Origin: Pyropia yezoensis
Taxonomy: Eukaryota; Rhodophyta; Bangiophyceae; Bangiales; Bangiaceae
Length of the DNA stretch: 64,000 nucleotides
Assembly: GCA_009829735.1 (NCBI GenBank)
Contig: CM020618.1
Span: 10,755,119 to 10,819,118, forward strand
Direction of reading: 5' to 3'
Shown here: positions 19,983-30,541 of the stretch, in pieces
Numbering within the stretch: position 1 is the first letter of the stretch
Layout: the number at the start of each line of letters is the position of its first letter
Program-made: the position numbers and the translations under genes
The notes under the pieces: model-generated
Told to the model about the DNA's origin: nothing
What the model saw: the letters and a program-made list of their open reading frames with translations, nothing else
The model's database searches: none

Positions 19983-20920
19983 GTTTGGGGGAGACGTTGA
20001 CGGGGCGGAGACTGGCAAGGGGGGCTGGGAGCAAACAGAGGGGATGAGAACAGGGCGGGGGAGGGGGGGCGAGCGGGTCGTGGGGACGGGGAATGGGGGG
20101 GAGGGTATGCGGGGTGGGAGTGGGCAGAGGCGGGCCCACCAGTGGAGGCCTGCGCAGCGGTGGGAGTGCGGTGGGGAGGGGTGGAGAGCGGGACGGGCGG
20201 CTGGTTGTGTTGCCGGGGCTGCCCACGGTCGGCAGCTCCCGGGACGGGGGCGGGCTCTCAAAAAGCCATCCGCACCCCCACCGCCAGTGGGGCGGCGGGG
20301 CGGCGGCAGACTGCTGGGCGCCGCGGCAGAGAGGCCGCGGCCGGGGTGCGCCCGCGGCAGACTGTGGGGGCGGGACGGGCGGGACTGTATCCCATGGCCG
20401 GCCGGCCGGTGGGCGGGCGGGCGGGCGGGCGGGCGGGCGGGCGGGCGGGCGGGCGGGCGGGCGGGCTGACGGCACCGCGGCCAGCAGTGGCAGCCAGCAG
20501 TGGCGGCCAGCAGTGGCGGCCAGCAGTGGCGGCCGCGTCGGCCGCGGCGTGGCCGGCGTCCACTGCACCGCACCTCCCGTCCGCCCGCCGCTCACCTCCC
20601 ACCACCACAAGGGGCATGCCAGCCAGCCGGTACGCCCCACCCATTCCTCTTCCCCCTCCCCTGGTGCTCCCAAGCGTCCCCCCTCACGGCCAGCCCATCG
20701 ATAGGCCATCATCACCCCCACCACCCCCGCCACGAACCGCTTATCGCCCCTCCCTCGCTCATCCCCCCCCCCTTCCCCCCGCCCCCCTCCCCCCCCCCGC
20801 CAATACCGACAGCCCCACCACCACACACGGCTTTCGGGAAAAGAGCGCGAGAGACACGCCCGTCCCCCCTGCTCTTGCGTGGCCGCGAGCGCACATCCCC
20901 CAACCCCCCCCCCCCCCACC
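19711..20920. repeat. 110-bp direct repeat pair 1,100 bp apart
   Basis: 19711-19820 and 20811-20920 share AAGAGCGCGAGAGACACGCC, GCGTGGCCGCGAGCGCACAT and the following C run, with few mismatches (for example GGCCTTTGGCAA against GGCTTTCGGGAA). Between them lie a tetranucleotide array (GGCG)n at 20405-20465 and GCCAGCAGTGGCG-type 15-bp units at 20480-20535. Confidence 0.8.
20405..20465. repeat. (GGCG)n microsatellite
   Basis: About 14 uninterrupted GGCG tetranucleotides. On either strand this yields long artificial open frames. Confidence 0.9.
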
Positions 20921-22858
20921 CCCCCCCCCCCCCTGCGCTGGCCTCCCCCGCCTCCTTCGCGGCGGCCACGCACCACCCCCTCCGTGGGCACTGCCACCGC
21001 ATTCATCGACACCCCACCCGTCGTCACGCCGCTGTCGCCACCGCACCCGCCCGTCTGCCAGACGGCAGCGTCAGGCGTGCGCAGCGGGGGGCGGGGAGGG
21101 GGGGGGACGGGAGGGGGGGGGAGGGGCAAGGGGGGCGCCAGAGAACCTGCCGCCACCGACTGGGGCGGCGGATGCACGGGGCACGGCGCACCCGCGCGTG
21201 GACGGCGCCGTACCTATGGCCGGCAGCTGCAGCGGTCACCACAGGACGGTGGGGGGCGGCCGGGCGGCCGCGGTGGTGGCAGACGGCCGCCGGGGTGCGC
21301 CAGTCACGGGCAGGCGGCAGTGGGCAGGCACAGGCAGGCAGGCAAGGCACACAGCGGACAAACGGCGGTCGGTCGGGGCTCTCGCGGCCGCGGGGGGGGG
21401 TGGGGGGAGGGGGAAGAGCAGATGGGCAACGGCAGAGGGCGGGGGGGGGGGGGGGGAGAGACAGACTGGCTGGCCGGCTGTGCCTACACTGTCGACCCGG
21501 CTGGTGGATCTCGCGCGAGGTGGTCCGTGCCTCGGTGCTGTACCAAAGCCGTTACGCGGCGTCCCGGCGGTCTCCCATCCGCCCAAAGAGAGAGCAGCCA
21601 ACGGCAATGGCACAACAACAAAAAGAAGAGTACGCACCGCGGACCGTCCCACGGCAGCCAATGGCCGCGGTCAGGCCAGCCCTTCACGATAAACGCTACT
21701 GTATGTACATACAGTCCATACAGTACAGCTCAGCCCCCACGCGAGGGCCTCTTGTTTCTCAATCACACACGCGTGCAGCGTGGTCGGGGGGGGTACGTCC
21801 GCGGCGGCCCGTCGCGGCGCAGGTTAGGCCGCCACAGTGGCGCCTTGCCCCCCCCCCCCCGCTCATCCCGGCCCCCCCCACCGCCCCCCCCCCTCCACAC
21901 CCTATCCCCCTTCCCCCCCACCCCTGCCGCCGCCGCCGTCCACGCGCCGGGTCGGTGGGTCACACCCGAGGCGGCCCGCCCAGCCCCACTCGCGTCGCCG
22001 CGACGGCGGGCGGGCGGGCGGGGGGGCGGCGGCGGCCGCGTGTCTGCCAGGCCGCCAGCCCCACGGCCGCGCCACCCCGCCCGCGGCGCGGTCGCCCACC
22101 CCCCCCCCCCCGCGGCTACAATGGCACACGCCCACCCCCCTTCCGCCGTCCCGCGGGGCGGGCGGGCAAGCGTGCGCGGGGAGGGGGAAGGGGGGGGGGG
22201 GGGGGGGCAGGGGGACAGCGCGCCGGGGGGGACGGCGGCGGCGGCGGCCATTGGCGTACCCCCCACCCGCCACCACACACCGCCGCGGCGGTGCTGCCAG
22301 TCGCCCTGCGGGACGGGGGGTGGGGGAGGGGGGGGGGGGGGGCGGTGGAAGGAGTGGGTGTGTGGGAGAGACACGCGGGGAGCGGGGAGAGGGGACAGCA
22401 ACCGTCGGGCGGGGCGGGCGGGGGCGTCGGCGTTGCGGCGGCGGCGTCGTGGACCCCGCGTCGTGGCGCGCCGCCGCCGGTGGGGGTGCAACGGGCAGCC
22501 GCGGCCGCGGCCATCATGGGAAGAGGCGGGGCGGGGGGGGGGGGGGGCTGGAAGCGCCGCGGTGGGGCCCCGCCAGCGGGCCTGGCACCGCGGCCAGCGG
22601 GATACGGCGGCGGCGCTCTGGGTGTGCGTGTGGGTTGTTCATTGGCAGGGCTTGTCCGTTGCGGGCTGCGGTCGCTCGTGCTGGGTGCTGCGTCCGCTTT
22701 CTCCACTGCCCACTGCCCCACCGCCCCCCCCCCACCCCCACCCCCACCCCCCCCGGCCGCCCCCCTCCCGCCCCTGCCTCCACTTTAGTCACCGCCTTGT
22801 TCCCCGCTTGTCCACCACACTGAGGATGCGACGCGCCTCCGAGGGCGGGCGCCCCGCT
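20921..22858. other. Very G/C-rich region without a supportable gene
   Basis: Dominated by C and G runs and CCG/GGC repeats. Long open frames exist on both strands (for example across 20500-22788) but encode only Pro/Gly/Arg/Ala low complexity with alternative frames equally open. Bases 21560-21800 are less biased and include TGTATGTACATACAGTCCATACA near 21702-21724, which can form a short hairpin. No gene recognised. Confidence 0.4.
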
Positions 22859-24688
22859 TCACAGGCCGACGGCTGGGGCTGACGGCTGCGGTGCCGGCGG
22901 CAGCGGCGCGAGCGGCAGCCCGTCGTCCCCATTGTCGCCACCGTCGTCGCCGCCGTCGTCGGTGCCCCTTGCCGCAACTGGCAAAGTTGAAACGGTGGTG
23001 CACGGCCCGGGCTCCCCCCCCACGCCGGACGGGCGGGCGGGCGCCCCTCTGCCGCGCGCGCCACCCCCGCTGCTCCTCCTCTGGGGAGAGACGCCGGGGA
23101 AGAGGGGGGAGGGGGGGGGGGGGGGGTGTTGGTTGTTGCTGAGCGCCCGCGCTGCCACCCCCCGGCTGGTGGCGTCCCTGCCCGTTGCCCACGTCTCGGC
23201 CGGGGAGTCCGTCGTGGCGACTGAGAAAAAATGTCAGAGCGGGGCCCCCCGCCGCCGCCGGCCACACCATCACCCCGCCGCGGTGGGGCCGCAGGTGGGT
23301 CGCCGGCGGGCGGCGCCACCGCCTGCGCGCGCATGTCCTTGGCGGCGGCCCAGGTCACGGCCGGGGAGCAGATCGTGGCCACGGAGAAGTGCTCCGAGGG
23401 GGGGGCGGGGCTGCCGGTGGCCGCGAGACCACCTCGCGGCGGGGCCGCAGACGTGCCGGCGGCGGGCGTGGCCGCCGCGTCCGCCTGGCGCCCTTTATGG
23501 GCTCCCTCATCTGAATCACCGTCGCCGCTGCCGCCGTCCGGCTTGGGCGCGCCCCCCGCGTCAGGCTGGCGAGCGTTGCGCGCCCGCCGCCGCTGCGCCG
23601 CCCGCAGCGCCCGCACCCCCCCCCCAATCACTGCACCCACCAGCGCCACGACGACGACGCCCACGGACGCGGCGGCGGCCGTCGACAAGGCGGGACCACT
23701 GTCGGCGGGGGCGGCAGCCACCGTGCACGCTGCCCACGAAGGGGTGGGGGGTGAGCGAACGGCGACCCAGTACCTGACGTTTGGGTCTTCCCACGCCGGC
23801 GACACGGCCGCCAAGTGCGCCGCCCCCGCCGGCGCCGTGTGCTTGGCCCCGTCGCCCACCGACGGGCCAACGTTGACGACGGGCGCCCACGCGCCCGGCG
23901 GCGGAGGGTCGTCTGAAAAGGTGGCCGCAAATGCCTCCGACACCCGCGCCACCTCCCAAATCGATAGAGGACAGGAGCGGCTCGCCGGGGAGGCGGCCCG
24001 CGGAAGGGGCGCCCGCCCAGTCCACCCGCAGGACCATGGCGTGCGGGTCGGGGGCGGTGTCCCGGTGGCCGGTAAGGCCGATGCGGATGCCTGCTGGAAT
24101 TTCCGTCGGACGGTGTGGGTGACCCGGGTGTTGGTGCTGGGCTTTTCCCAGTGCAGGGTGGTACCCTGCAAGGGGGGGTGTCGGGTGGGGGGGGAGGGGG
24201 TTAGACAGGCGAGACGAGGAGGAAACGTGGAAGGAGGGTGAACTGGAGAGCGGCTCGGCAGGTCCCCAATGGACGAGAGCGTCAGCAGATGGCTACCCAG
24301 CGTGCGGCCGCCCAGCACCCCATCTCCTCGGGCAGCGACTCGTCCTTCGACACCTCTCGCTCCAAAATCCAGACGCCCCCTTGTCTAGGTCCACCCTTGC
24401 GCTCCCCACTGCCCAGACGGCGGTCGCCTACCGAGAAGACCCGTAGGTTAGGTTGGTGTAGTAAAACTGCAGCTTCATTTTCGACACGTTGCACGGACGC
24501 CCGACGGATGGCACGAGCGCCGCTGCGCCTGGCGTGGTCGTCGCCGCCACCACCGCCGCCACCCCCACCGCCGCCACCACCGTCGCCGCCGCCGCCGCTG
24601 CCACCGCCGCCGCGGCGGCGCCCACGACCGTCCCTCGCCCCGTGGACGGGCGCACGGGCATCCGCCCACACCGCCGTCGTCTCGTCAT
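22859..24688 (-). CDS. Single-pass membrane protein, paralog 1 (frame-disrupted)
   Basis: Paralog of the gene at 25451-27356. Exon 1 starts at ATG 24688 (MTRRRRCGR), encodes a hydrophobic signal/anchor and ends near 24440 after GRPCNVSKMKLQFYY. Exon 2 starts at 24165 after a clear acceptor (CTTGCAG) with GTTLHWEKP. It includes an ectodomain (RIGLTGHRDTAPDPHAM, WEVARVSEAFAATF), a transmembrane helix (~VGVVVVALVGAVIGGGV), a basic stop-transfer, and a long tail ending DDGLPLAPLPP...AVGL at TGA 22859. Relative to paralog 2 the frame shifts twice in compensating fashion (before RPTEIPAG and at SSIDL/SIWEV) and once near the A6 run at 23225-23230, and exon 1/exon 2 phases do not match. Given the indel errors visible elsewhere, these may be sequencing errors rather than decay. 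Function unknown. Confidence 0.5.
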
Positions 24689-25450
24689 GCCGTATGGCGC
24701 GACGGGAGTGCATGGGGCGGTGAGAAAGCGCCGCCGACGGCAAGCGGGGTCGTGACGGATCGCGGCGGTCGTGCGGCGAGAGCGGGGGGAGAGCGATGGG
24801 GGGGAAGGGGGGGTTTGGAGGGGGGAAGATGGAGAAAGGAACGAGTGTGGCTAGTGGTTGCAATCACTGCATGTCATCTGCCTCGTGGGTGGAGGAAGCA
24901 CACGCGGGACCAAGGGAGCGCTGGATCAGATCATGAGCGGGGAGAGGGATGCGCTTGTGCACCGGTCTGCGCTGGGCGGAGTGAAGTGAGTGGGCCGTAC
25001 AAGTATAAGGGCGCACGAAAGCCCGCGGCGGCAAGCTGTACTGTACAATACAGTTCTGAAAAAATGCCCGTGCTTCGCCCAGCTGTTAGCAGACGCCCCG
25101 TGGGCCGCGCCCGAGGGAGAGGTGGGCGATGCGCTGCCCCGCTCTTCTCCAGCTACATAGCAGGCAGGTAGGTGGAAATGAGGTCCGTCTGCCACGGTCA
25201 AGGTTAAGAACACAGCGGAGTAGTATAGGGAACGGCTGTATGTAGTAGAAGGTCCGACAGGATGAGCAAAGTAGAGAAATGCCACCTGTCGGCCATGTAT
25301 CAGCAGCGGCGCTGCGCTGGAGAACGGGCAGCCTCCCCAGAAGGAGCACCTACACCTCAGCTGCTGCCGTCACGCGCGGGTCTATGCCCTGCCGCGACGT
25401 GCCCTCCCCCCCCTTCCCCCCCCCAAGCCGCCGAGACTGTTCGCTTCTCG
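24689..25450. other. Spacer between the tandem paralogs
   Basis: Contains the probable 5' region of paralog 1 and the 3' flank of paralog 2. Bases 24840-25300 are less GC-rich, with TATAAGGG near 25006. No gene is supported. Confidence 0.35.
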
Positions 25451-26191
25451 TCAGACTCCCGGGGATGGGAGGGGCGTCCAGAGCGACGGCGGCAGCGGCG
25501 GGGGGGACAGTCCGTCATCGTCGTCGTCGGGCAGCGCCACCCCCCTCTTGACGCGCGGCGGACCCTCCGACGTTCGGGGGAGCCCCACCGGAGATTCGAG
25601 GCTGTCCGTCACGGCTGACCCCGTGCCGAGCGTGCCCGTGCCCCCAGAAGATGTCGTCAAGGTGGGTAAGTGCATCGCAAGTGCGTCGGGGAGCTCGCCA
25701 CCACCGCCGCTGCGGCCGCCCCTGCCGCCGACGCCGCCGCTGCTAATGCTCACCACCCCGCCGGCCGTTGCGGGAGCGCCCCCGCCATCGCGGCCACCCA
25801 ACCTCCCACCAGCCACCACCGTATCCTCATAGAGAGCTTGGGCGGCGGCGGCCACGTCCGCTTCGAGCGCCTGCGCAGCCACCGCTTGCGCGCGGATGTC
25901 CTCGCACGTCACCCAAGAGTCCACGGCCGGGGAGCCCGCCGTGGACACTGAAAAATGATCAGACGGGGGGGCGACGCCGCCGCCATCCAAGCGACCATCC
26001 CGCCGCGGGCTGCCGCCGCCCGCAGCCGGAAAGGCGCCGCCGCCATCGCCGCCCCCGCCGGCGGCACCATCCGAGCGGCCGCCGCGCGCAGCGTACGCTG
26101 GCGAGCCAGCCGCGGGTGTCGCCACCGGCTCACCGTGGCGCCCTCCAGGGCCGCCCCGCCGGTCGGCATCATCGCCGTCGTCGTCGTCTTC

Positions 26192-26222
<31 letters not shown>

Positions 26223-27356
26223 CCACTGGCCGGCTTGGCCGGCCACTCCGCATCAGACACATCGGCAATGCCCGTACGCCGTCGCTGCCTCCCACGCAGC
26301 GCCCACACCACTCCCCCAATTACGGCACCCAACAGCACCACCGCGACGATCCCAATGACGGCCATCACGCCCGCCGATAGGGAGGAGCCGTCATCAGCCG
26401 CAGCGAACGACGAGCACGCCCCACCAGCTGGGGTAGGCGGGGAGCGAAAGGCGACCCAGTATTTAGCGTCTGCGTCCTCCGCCCCTGCAGCGGCCGCCGC
26501 CACGTGCGCCGCCCCCACCGGCGCGTACAACTTGTCCGTCTCGTTTACCGACGCGCTCACGTCGACAGCGCGCGACCATGCGCTTGCCGGGGGGGCATCG
26601 TTGACAAAGGTTTCCGCAAACGCTTTCGACACCCGCGCCACCTCCCAGGCGGTTGACGACAGGAGTGGCTCGCCTGGGACGCCGCCGGCCGACTCGGGCG
26701 CCCAGTCCACCCGCATGGCCATGGCGTGCAAGTCCGGGGCAGTGTCACGGTGGCCGGTCAAGCCGATGCGGGTGCCCGCCGGGATATCCGTCGGGTCAGG
26801 GAAGTGCGTGACATTTGGGGTGGTGTCGGGCTGTTCCCAGTGCGGGGTGGTACCCTGTTGGGATCGTCGAGTGGAGGGAAAGGGTCAAACAGGAGGAGCG
26901 CAGAGGTCAGGGACGGCGAGGGGGAGGCGTGGAATATACTGGGACACTCATCCAATGGAGGAGAGCGTAAGTAGATGGCTCCCCAGCGCGCGGCCGCTCT
27001 CACCAAAGACCGACACACAATCTAATTCTCCACGAGCGCAGCTACCCCTCCCTCGACCCCTCTCCCGCCAAAATTCGGCTCGACGTCCCAGACGGCGGGC
27101 GCTTACGTACCAAGAACACCCGCAGGGTTTTGTAGTAAAACTGCACCTCCATTTTCGTCGCGTTGCACGGGCGCCCGCCGGCCGCCGCCTGCGCCGCCGC
27201 GCCAGGCGCGGTCGCCGCCGAAACCACCATCGCCACCACCACCGCCGCCGTCGCTGCTACCACCACAGCGGCGTCACCCACCAACGCTCCTCCCCCCCTT
27301 GCAAAGCGCCGCGGGGGGGCCCGTCGACCCCCCTGCGGCAGCCGTCGTCGCGCCAT
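25451..27356 (-). CDS. Single-pass membrane protein, paralog 2 (two exons)
   Basis: Exon 1: 27356 to about 27111 (ATG in GGCATGGCG context, MARRRLPQGG), encoding a hydrophobic signal/anchor (~25-50) and GRPCNATKMEVQFYYKTL. A donor GTACGTAAG at 27110 (or GTGTTC at 27119) and acceptor CAACAG give phase-0 joining to exon 2 (26854-25451), which opens GTTPHWEQP. The ectodomain (~80-225) has RIGLTGHRDTAPDLHAM and WEVARVSKAFAETF, both conserved in the neighbouring paralog. A transmembrane helix (~VMAVIGIVAVVLLGAVIGGV) is followed by a basic stop-transfer GRQRRR and a ~280-residue acidic/Gly-rich cytoplasmic tail containing SDHFSVST, an internal repeat theme also present in paralog 1, and a DDDDDGLSPPPLPP C-terminus. 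Topology suggests a type I surface receptor-like protein. No known domain recognised; both the family and function remain unknown. Confidence 0.62.
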
Positions 27357-28847
27357 GCCGTACGGCGCGGCAGGTGCGCGGGTCCAGCGGGCGACCACCA
27401 CAGGGGGTAGCGGGGAAAGGGTGGATCGCAGGGGCTGCGCGGCAAGAAGGGGTCCAAGAAAAAAGATGGGGGGTGGAGGGGGGGTGGGGGTGGAGCGCTC
27501 GAGGGGGGGGAGAGATTCTGGGGAGGCCAGAGGGTGGCGCGGGGTGGTGGCAATCCCCGAGTGTCAGCCGCCTTTGCAGTGGCCAGGCCGCACGCTGGAC
27601 AGCGGGCGACCCGTCCAACGGATGAGTGGGGGGGTAGATGGGGGGAAGCGTGAGCGCCCCGGCTTCCATGCGGATGCGGCGGGAGGGAGCGGGCCGTGCG
27701 GACGTTGGCAGGGCCCCCGAGGCCCTATGGCTGGAAACGTCCAACGACAGGCGGGGCGCAGCCACGTTGTCCGCACCACTCTTGGCGAGCGTCGCCAGCG
27801 CGTGCATCGTTGTTGCCTCGCCGTCGTCGGACACCTGCGGGGCCCCGCCGGTGGAAGCGCGGCCAGCGACGCTCATTCCCTCCCGATCACCGCATCATTC
27901 TAACCCGCTCGAAATCAATCGCCAGGCCAACACCGTTACGTTGACAAGGCACCGCCCCCTCTCGCAGGGACAACATTGGCCCAGGTGGGCCCACCGGGCC
28001 GTACTCGTCGCTCATTGGTGGTCCCCTCCCAGAGGGACACAAACAAGGGGGGATGGAGTCCCGTTGTTAAAGCGGTGACGTTGGTGATGGTAGAAAAGCC
28101 ATGCAGACTTTTTCTATCCCCTGACAGGAGGGGCGTGTCTGGAGATGTGGCGGGATGGTGGGTAGACTGGCACACCCGGCCGCGGCCTAAAATTAGCCCC
28201 TACGATTCCCCAGACACGCCCAATACATCGTCACCTTTGGACGTTTTTGACAACGAGGCCTGATCGAGGCCTTCGATCGGGTAATCGAGCAACGAAGCGA
28301 GCCCTCGATCAGACCTCGATAGGGTGCTCGAAGACCCCCTCGAACCACAACGAACGGGACAGCGGGCTGGTCATGTGCTGCAGGCCGAAATGCGCGACCC
28401 TGCAAACAGGCGCTTTTCTCGTGAAAAGGGGCCTGCAACAGCCTACAAAAAAGAGGCGATCTCGGCCGCTGCAGAACGAATATGACCGTTCTCTACATGA
28501 GAAGGTACGCCTCGTCGACGTGATGACGGATGTCGAGGAGAAAAAAATATAACGAGTAGGAAGCATGGTCATAACGCCGCCGTGCGCGCTCTTGCACGCG
28601 GAAATCGGGCTTTACGGGGCCCCTGGGCGCCCCTCAGCAATCCCGTGCACGCCTGTTCGGGCCCGATGCACGGAAAATAAGATACAAAGGTCTTAGATCC
28701 GCTGCGCCGGGGCGGCGTGGGTGGGGGGATGGCAGGGGGGTGTGGGGGAGGGGACTGCTGGCACCCCCCCCGCCACCGCCGCCGCTGCCGCTGCCGCCGC
28801 AGCCGCGGCGGAACCGGCGCCCCCCCGGCGCGGCTAGGAGCGGCACG

Positions 28848-28878
<31 letters not shown>

Positions 28879-28906
28879 CCGGCCTGTGTGGCCCTTCCCT
28901 GCACCC
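27357..28906. other. Intergenic; includes AT-richer block and C30 tract
   Basis: No gene is supported. Bases 27880-28570 have clearly lower GC and contain near-palindromic GATCGAGG/CCTCGATC repeats at 28260-28335, which could form hairpins. A 30-nt C run sits at 28848-28877, just 30 bp from the stop of the next gene. Confidence 0.35.
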
Positions 28907-29572
28907 TCACTTCTCCTTGCCGCCGCCGTCACCCCCCACCGGCGGGTCCCCCACGTATGGCTCCTCTGTCACAAGGTGGCCGGCCAGGAGCTTGAGCGCC
29001 AGCGTGGGCACGAACCAGCCCATCCCCCGGGGCAGCCGCACCACGCCGCCACCATCCGTCGCCGCTGCAACCACCGCCGCCACCACCGCTGTCACAGCGA
29101 CGGGACGCTGCAGCCGTCGCGGCACCCCCATCGCCACCGCCGCGCCGGCCACCAGCAGCGCCGCGAAAACGCCCGCCGCGTGGGCCGGCGGAAACGCGCC
29201 GCCCGCCACCCCCCCCCGCCGCCACACCGCCGCCACCGCTGCAATGTGTACCCCGTGGGTGGCCACGAATGCCAAGCGGGCGGTCGGTGACGTGCCCCGC
29301 CGGTGGTACCACCGCTTGGCGGGGGTGGTCGCGTTGGCCACCGCCCCGCCCACGACGTCAAATGCGAGCGCGCCGCCAAACACGGCCTGCGCGCGGCTCC
29401 ACCCGCAGCTGCGCAGCCCCGCAGCAGCGATGGTGATGGCAGCGGCCGCGGCGGGGAAGAGCACGACGGCCGTCTCGGCGGCGTTCGCGCCGGGGCCAAT
29501 CAACCAGTCGGGGACGCCGGCCAGGCCGCTACGGCGGGGCGGGGGGGCCCAGTCGGTGGGCACCGTGGCCAT
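28907..29572 (-). CDS. Small polytopic membrane protein
   Basis: 221 residues from the ATG at 29572 (MATVPTDWAPPP, context CACCATGG). Five or six hydrophobic segments are visible: ANAAETAVVLFPAAAAAITI, VFGGALAFDVVGGAVANAT, LAFVATHGVHIAAVAAV, HAAGVFAALLVAGAAVAMG, VAVTAVVAAVVAAAT and MGWFVPTLALKLLAGHLV. Polar residues conserved-looking in or next to helices (FDVVGG, KRWYHRR, THGVHI, LKLLAGH-x4-EPY) suggest a specific fold rather than random Ala-rich sequence. The compact layout resembles bacterial integral membrane proteins of unknown function; I cannot name a family. Codon use is strongly GC3-biased. Confidence 0.55.
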   Translation of the reverse strand: MATVPTDWAPPPRRSGLAGVPDWLIGPGANAAETAVVLFPAAAAAITIAAAGLRSCGWSRAQAVFGGALAFDVVGGAVANATTPAKRWYHRRGTSPTARLAFVATHGVHIAAVAAVWRRGGVAGGAFPPAHAAGVFAALLVAGAAVAMGVPRRLQRPVAVTAVVAAVVAAATDGGGVVRLPRGMGWFVPTLALKLLAGHLVTEEPYVGDPPVGGDGGGKEK

Positions 29573-30541
29573 GGTGCACACGATGCCGCCCCGCCACCTC
29601 CCCACTCCTATAGTGGCCCAAAGGTGGGAAACGCGCCGGAAACGGCACAGGAGGGGGAAAAGCAGGGAAAGGAGAACGCCAGGGGTGGCGAGCGAGTTGG
29701 GATGGTGGTGTAGGATATGGTGGTGGCGCGCAGTACAAACTCTGCGCATCTCACCCACCGACTGGGGCAGCTTTCATCTGCATGATATAGCATGGGCCCC
29801 CCTGCCCGCCCACCCCTCAAAAGCCGTGGAACGGCCACGGTGCGTGGGCGCGCCATCGCGCCATCCCGCCGCTGCAAGAGCACTGGGGATGTCAGGGCGC
29901 TGCGCACGTTTTTTTCTTTTCCTTGCCTTTTCCCCCGTATCCCACAGTAATTTTTTTTCTTGTTTTTTTTTCGGCTGCGACGCGCCTCCTTATCCTGCCC
30001 CCCTTCCCACTTCCCCCTTCCTCTCTTCCGCTTCCCCGTATTGCCCCCAGAAGATGGGGGTGCGTCGTCGACGACGCGCACGCGAGGGGCGCGCGGCACG
30101 ACGTCAGGCACATGGCCAGCCCGACAGACCGCGCCGCGCACGTCCCGCTCCGCCGTGGCGACCGGCTGAGCATGAAGGGCAATGAGCACACCACAGAGCA
30201 CAATTTTGAGTGAGGGGGGGTGGGAGTTGCAGGGAAACGGGAGCTGCATCCGCGCAGCCGCGGCGGCGGCAGTCGCCTGCTGCTGCCAAGGCCTCCCCGC
30301 CCCCGCGTCGTCCATGTAACCCTCGCAGCAGAGGGCAGGCGGGGGTGGCCAGACACCGCCCGCAGCGGTCCCTGTCGCCGCAGGTCAAGGGAACGAGAAA
30401 CATAAAAGGGAAAAGAGCGTGCTCCTACCTATGCACTGGGGCCTCCGAATCAGGCCTCCCCTCGGCGCTGGCCCCGCGCGCGCGACGCCGCGCCCCCTCC
30501 ACTCCCCACCCCCCCATCTGCCCCCCAAGCAACGATCCCAC
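29573..30541. other. Intergenic spacer
   Basis: Upstream of the small membrane protein and downstream of the malectin gene, both on the minus strand. It holds a T-rich patch at 29910-29970 and GC-rich flanks; no gene or RNA recognised. Confidence 0.4.

Noticed and set aside
20500-22788. Long plus-strand open frames (up to ~760 codons)
   Set aside because: Several frames on both strands are open at once, the content is Pro/Gly/Arg/Ala low complexity from C/G runs, and no motif or ordered segment is present.
28247-28552. Small basic ORF in the AT-richer block
   Set aside because: About 100 codons, no motif, equally open on the opposite strand, and overlaps GATCGAGG palindromic repeats.
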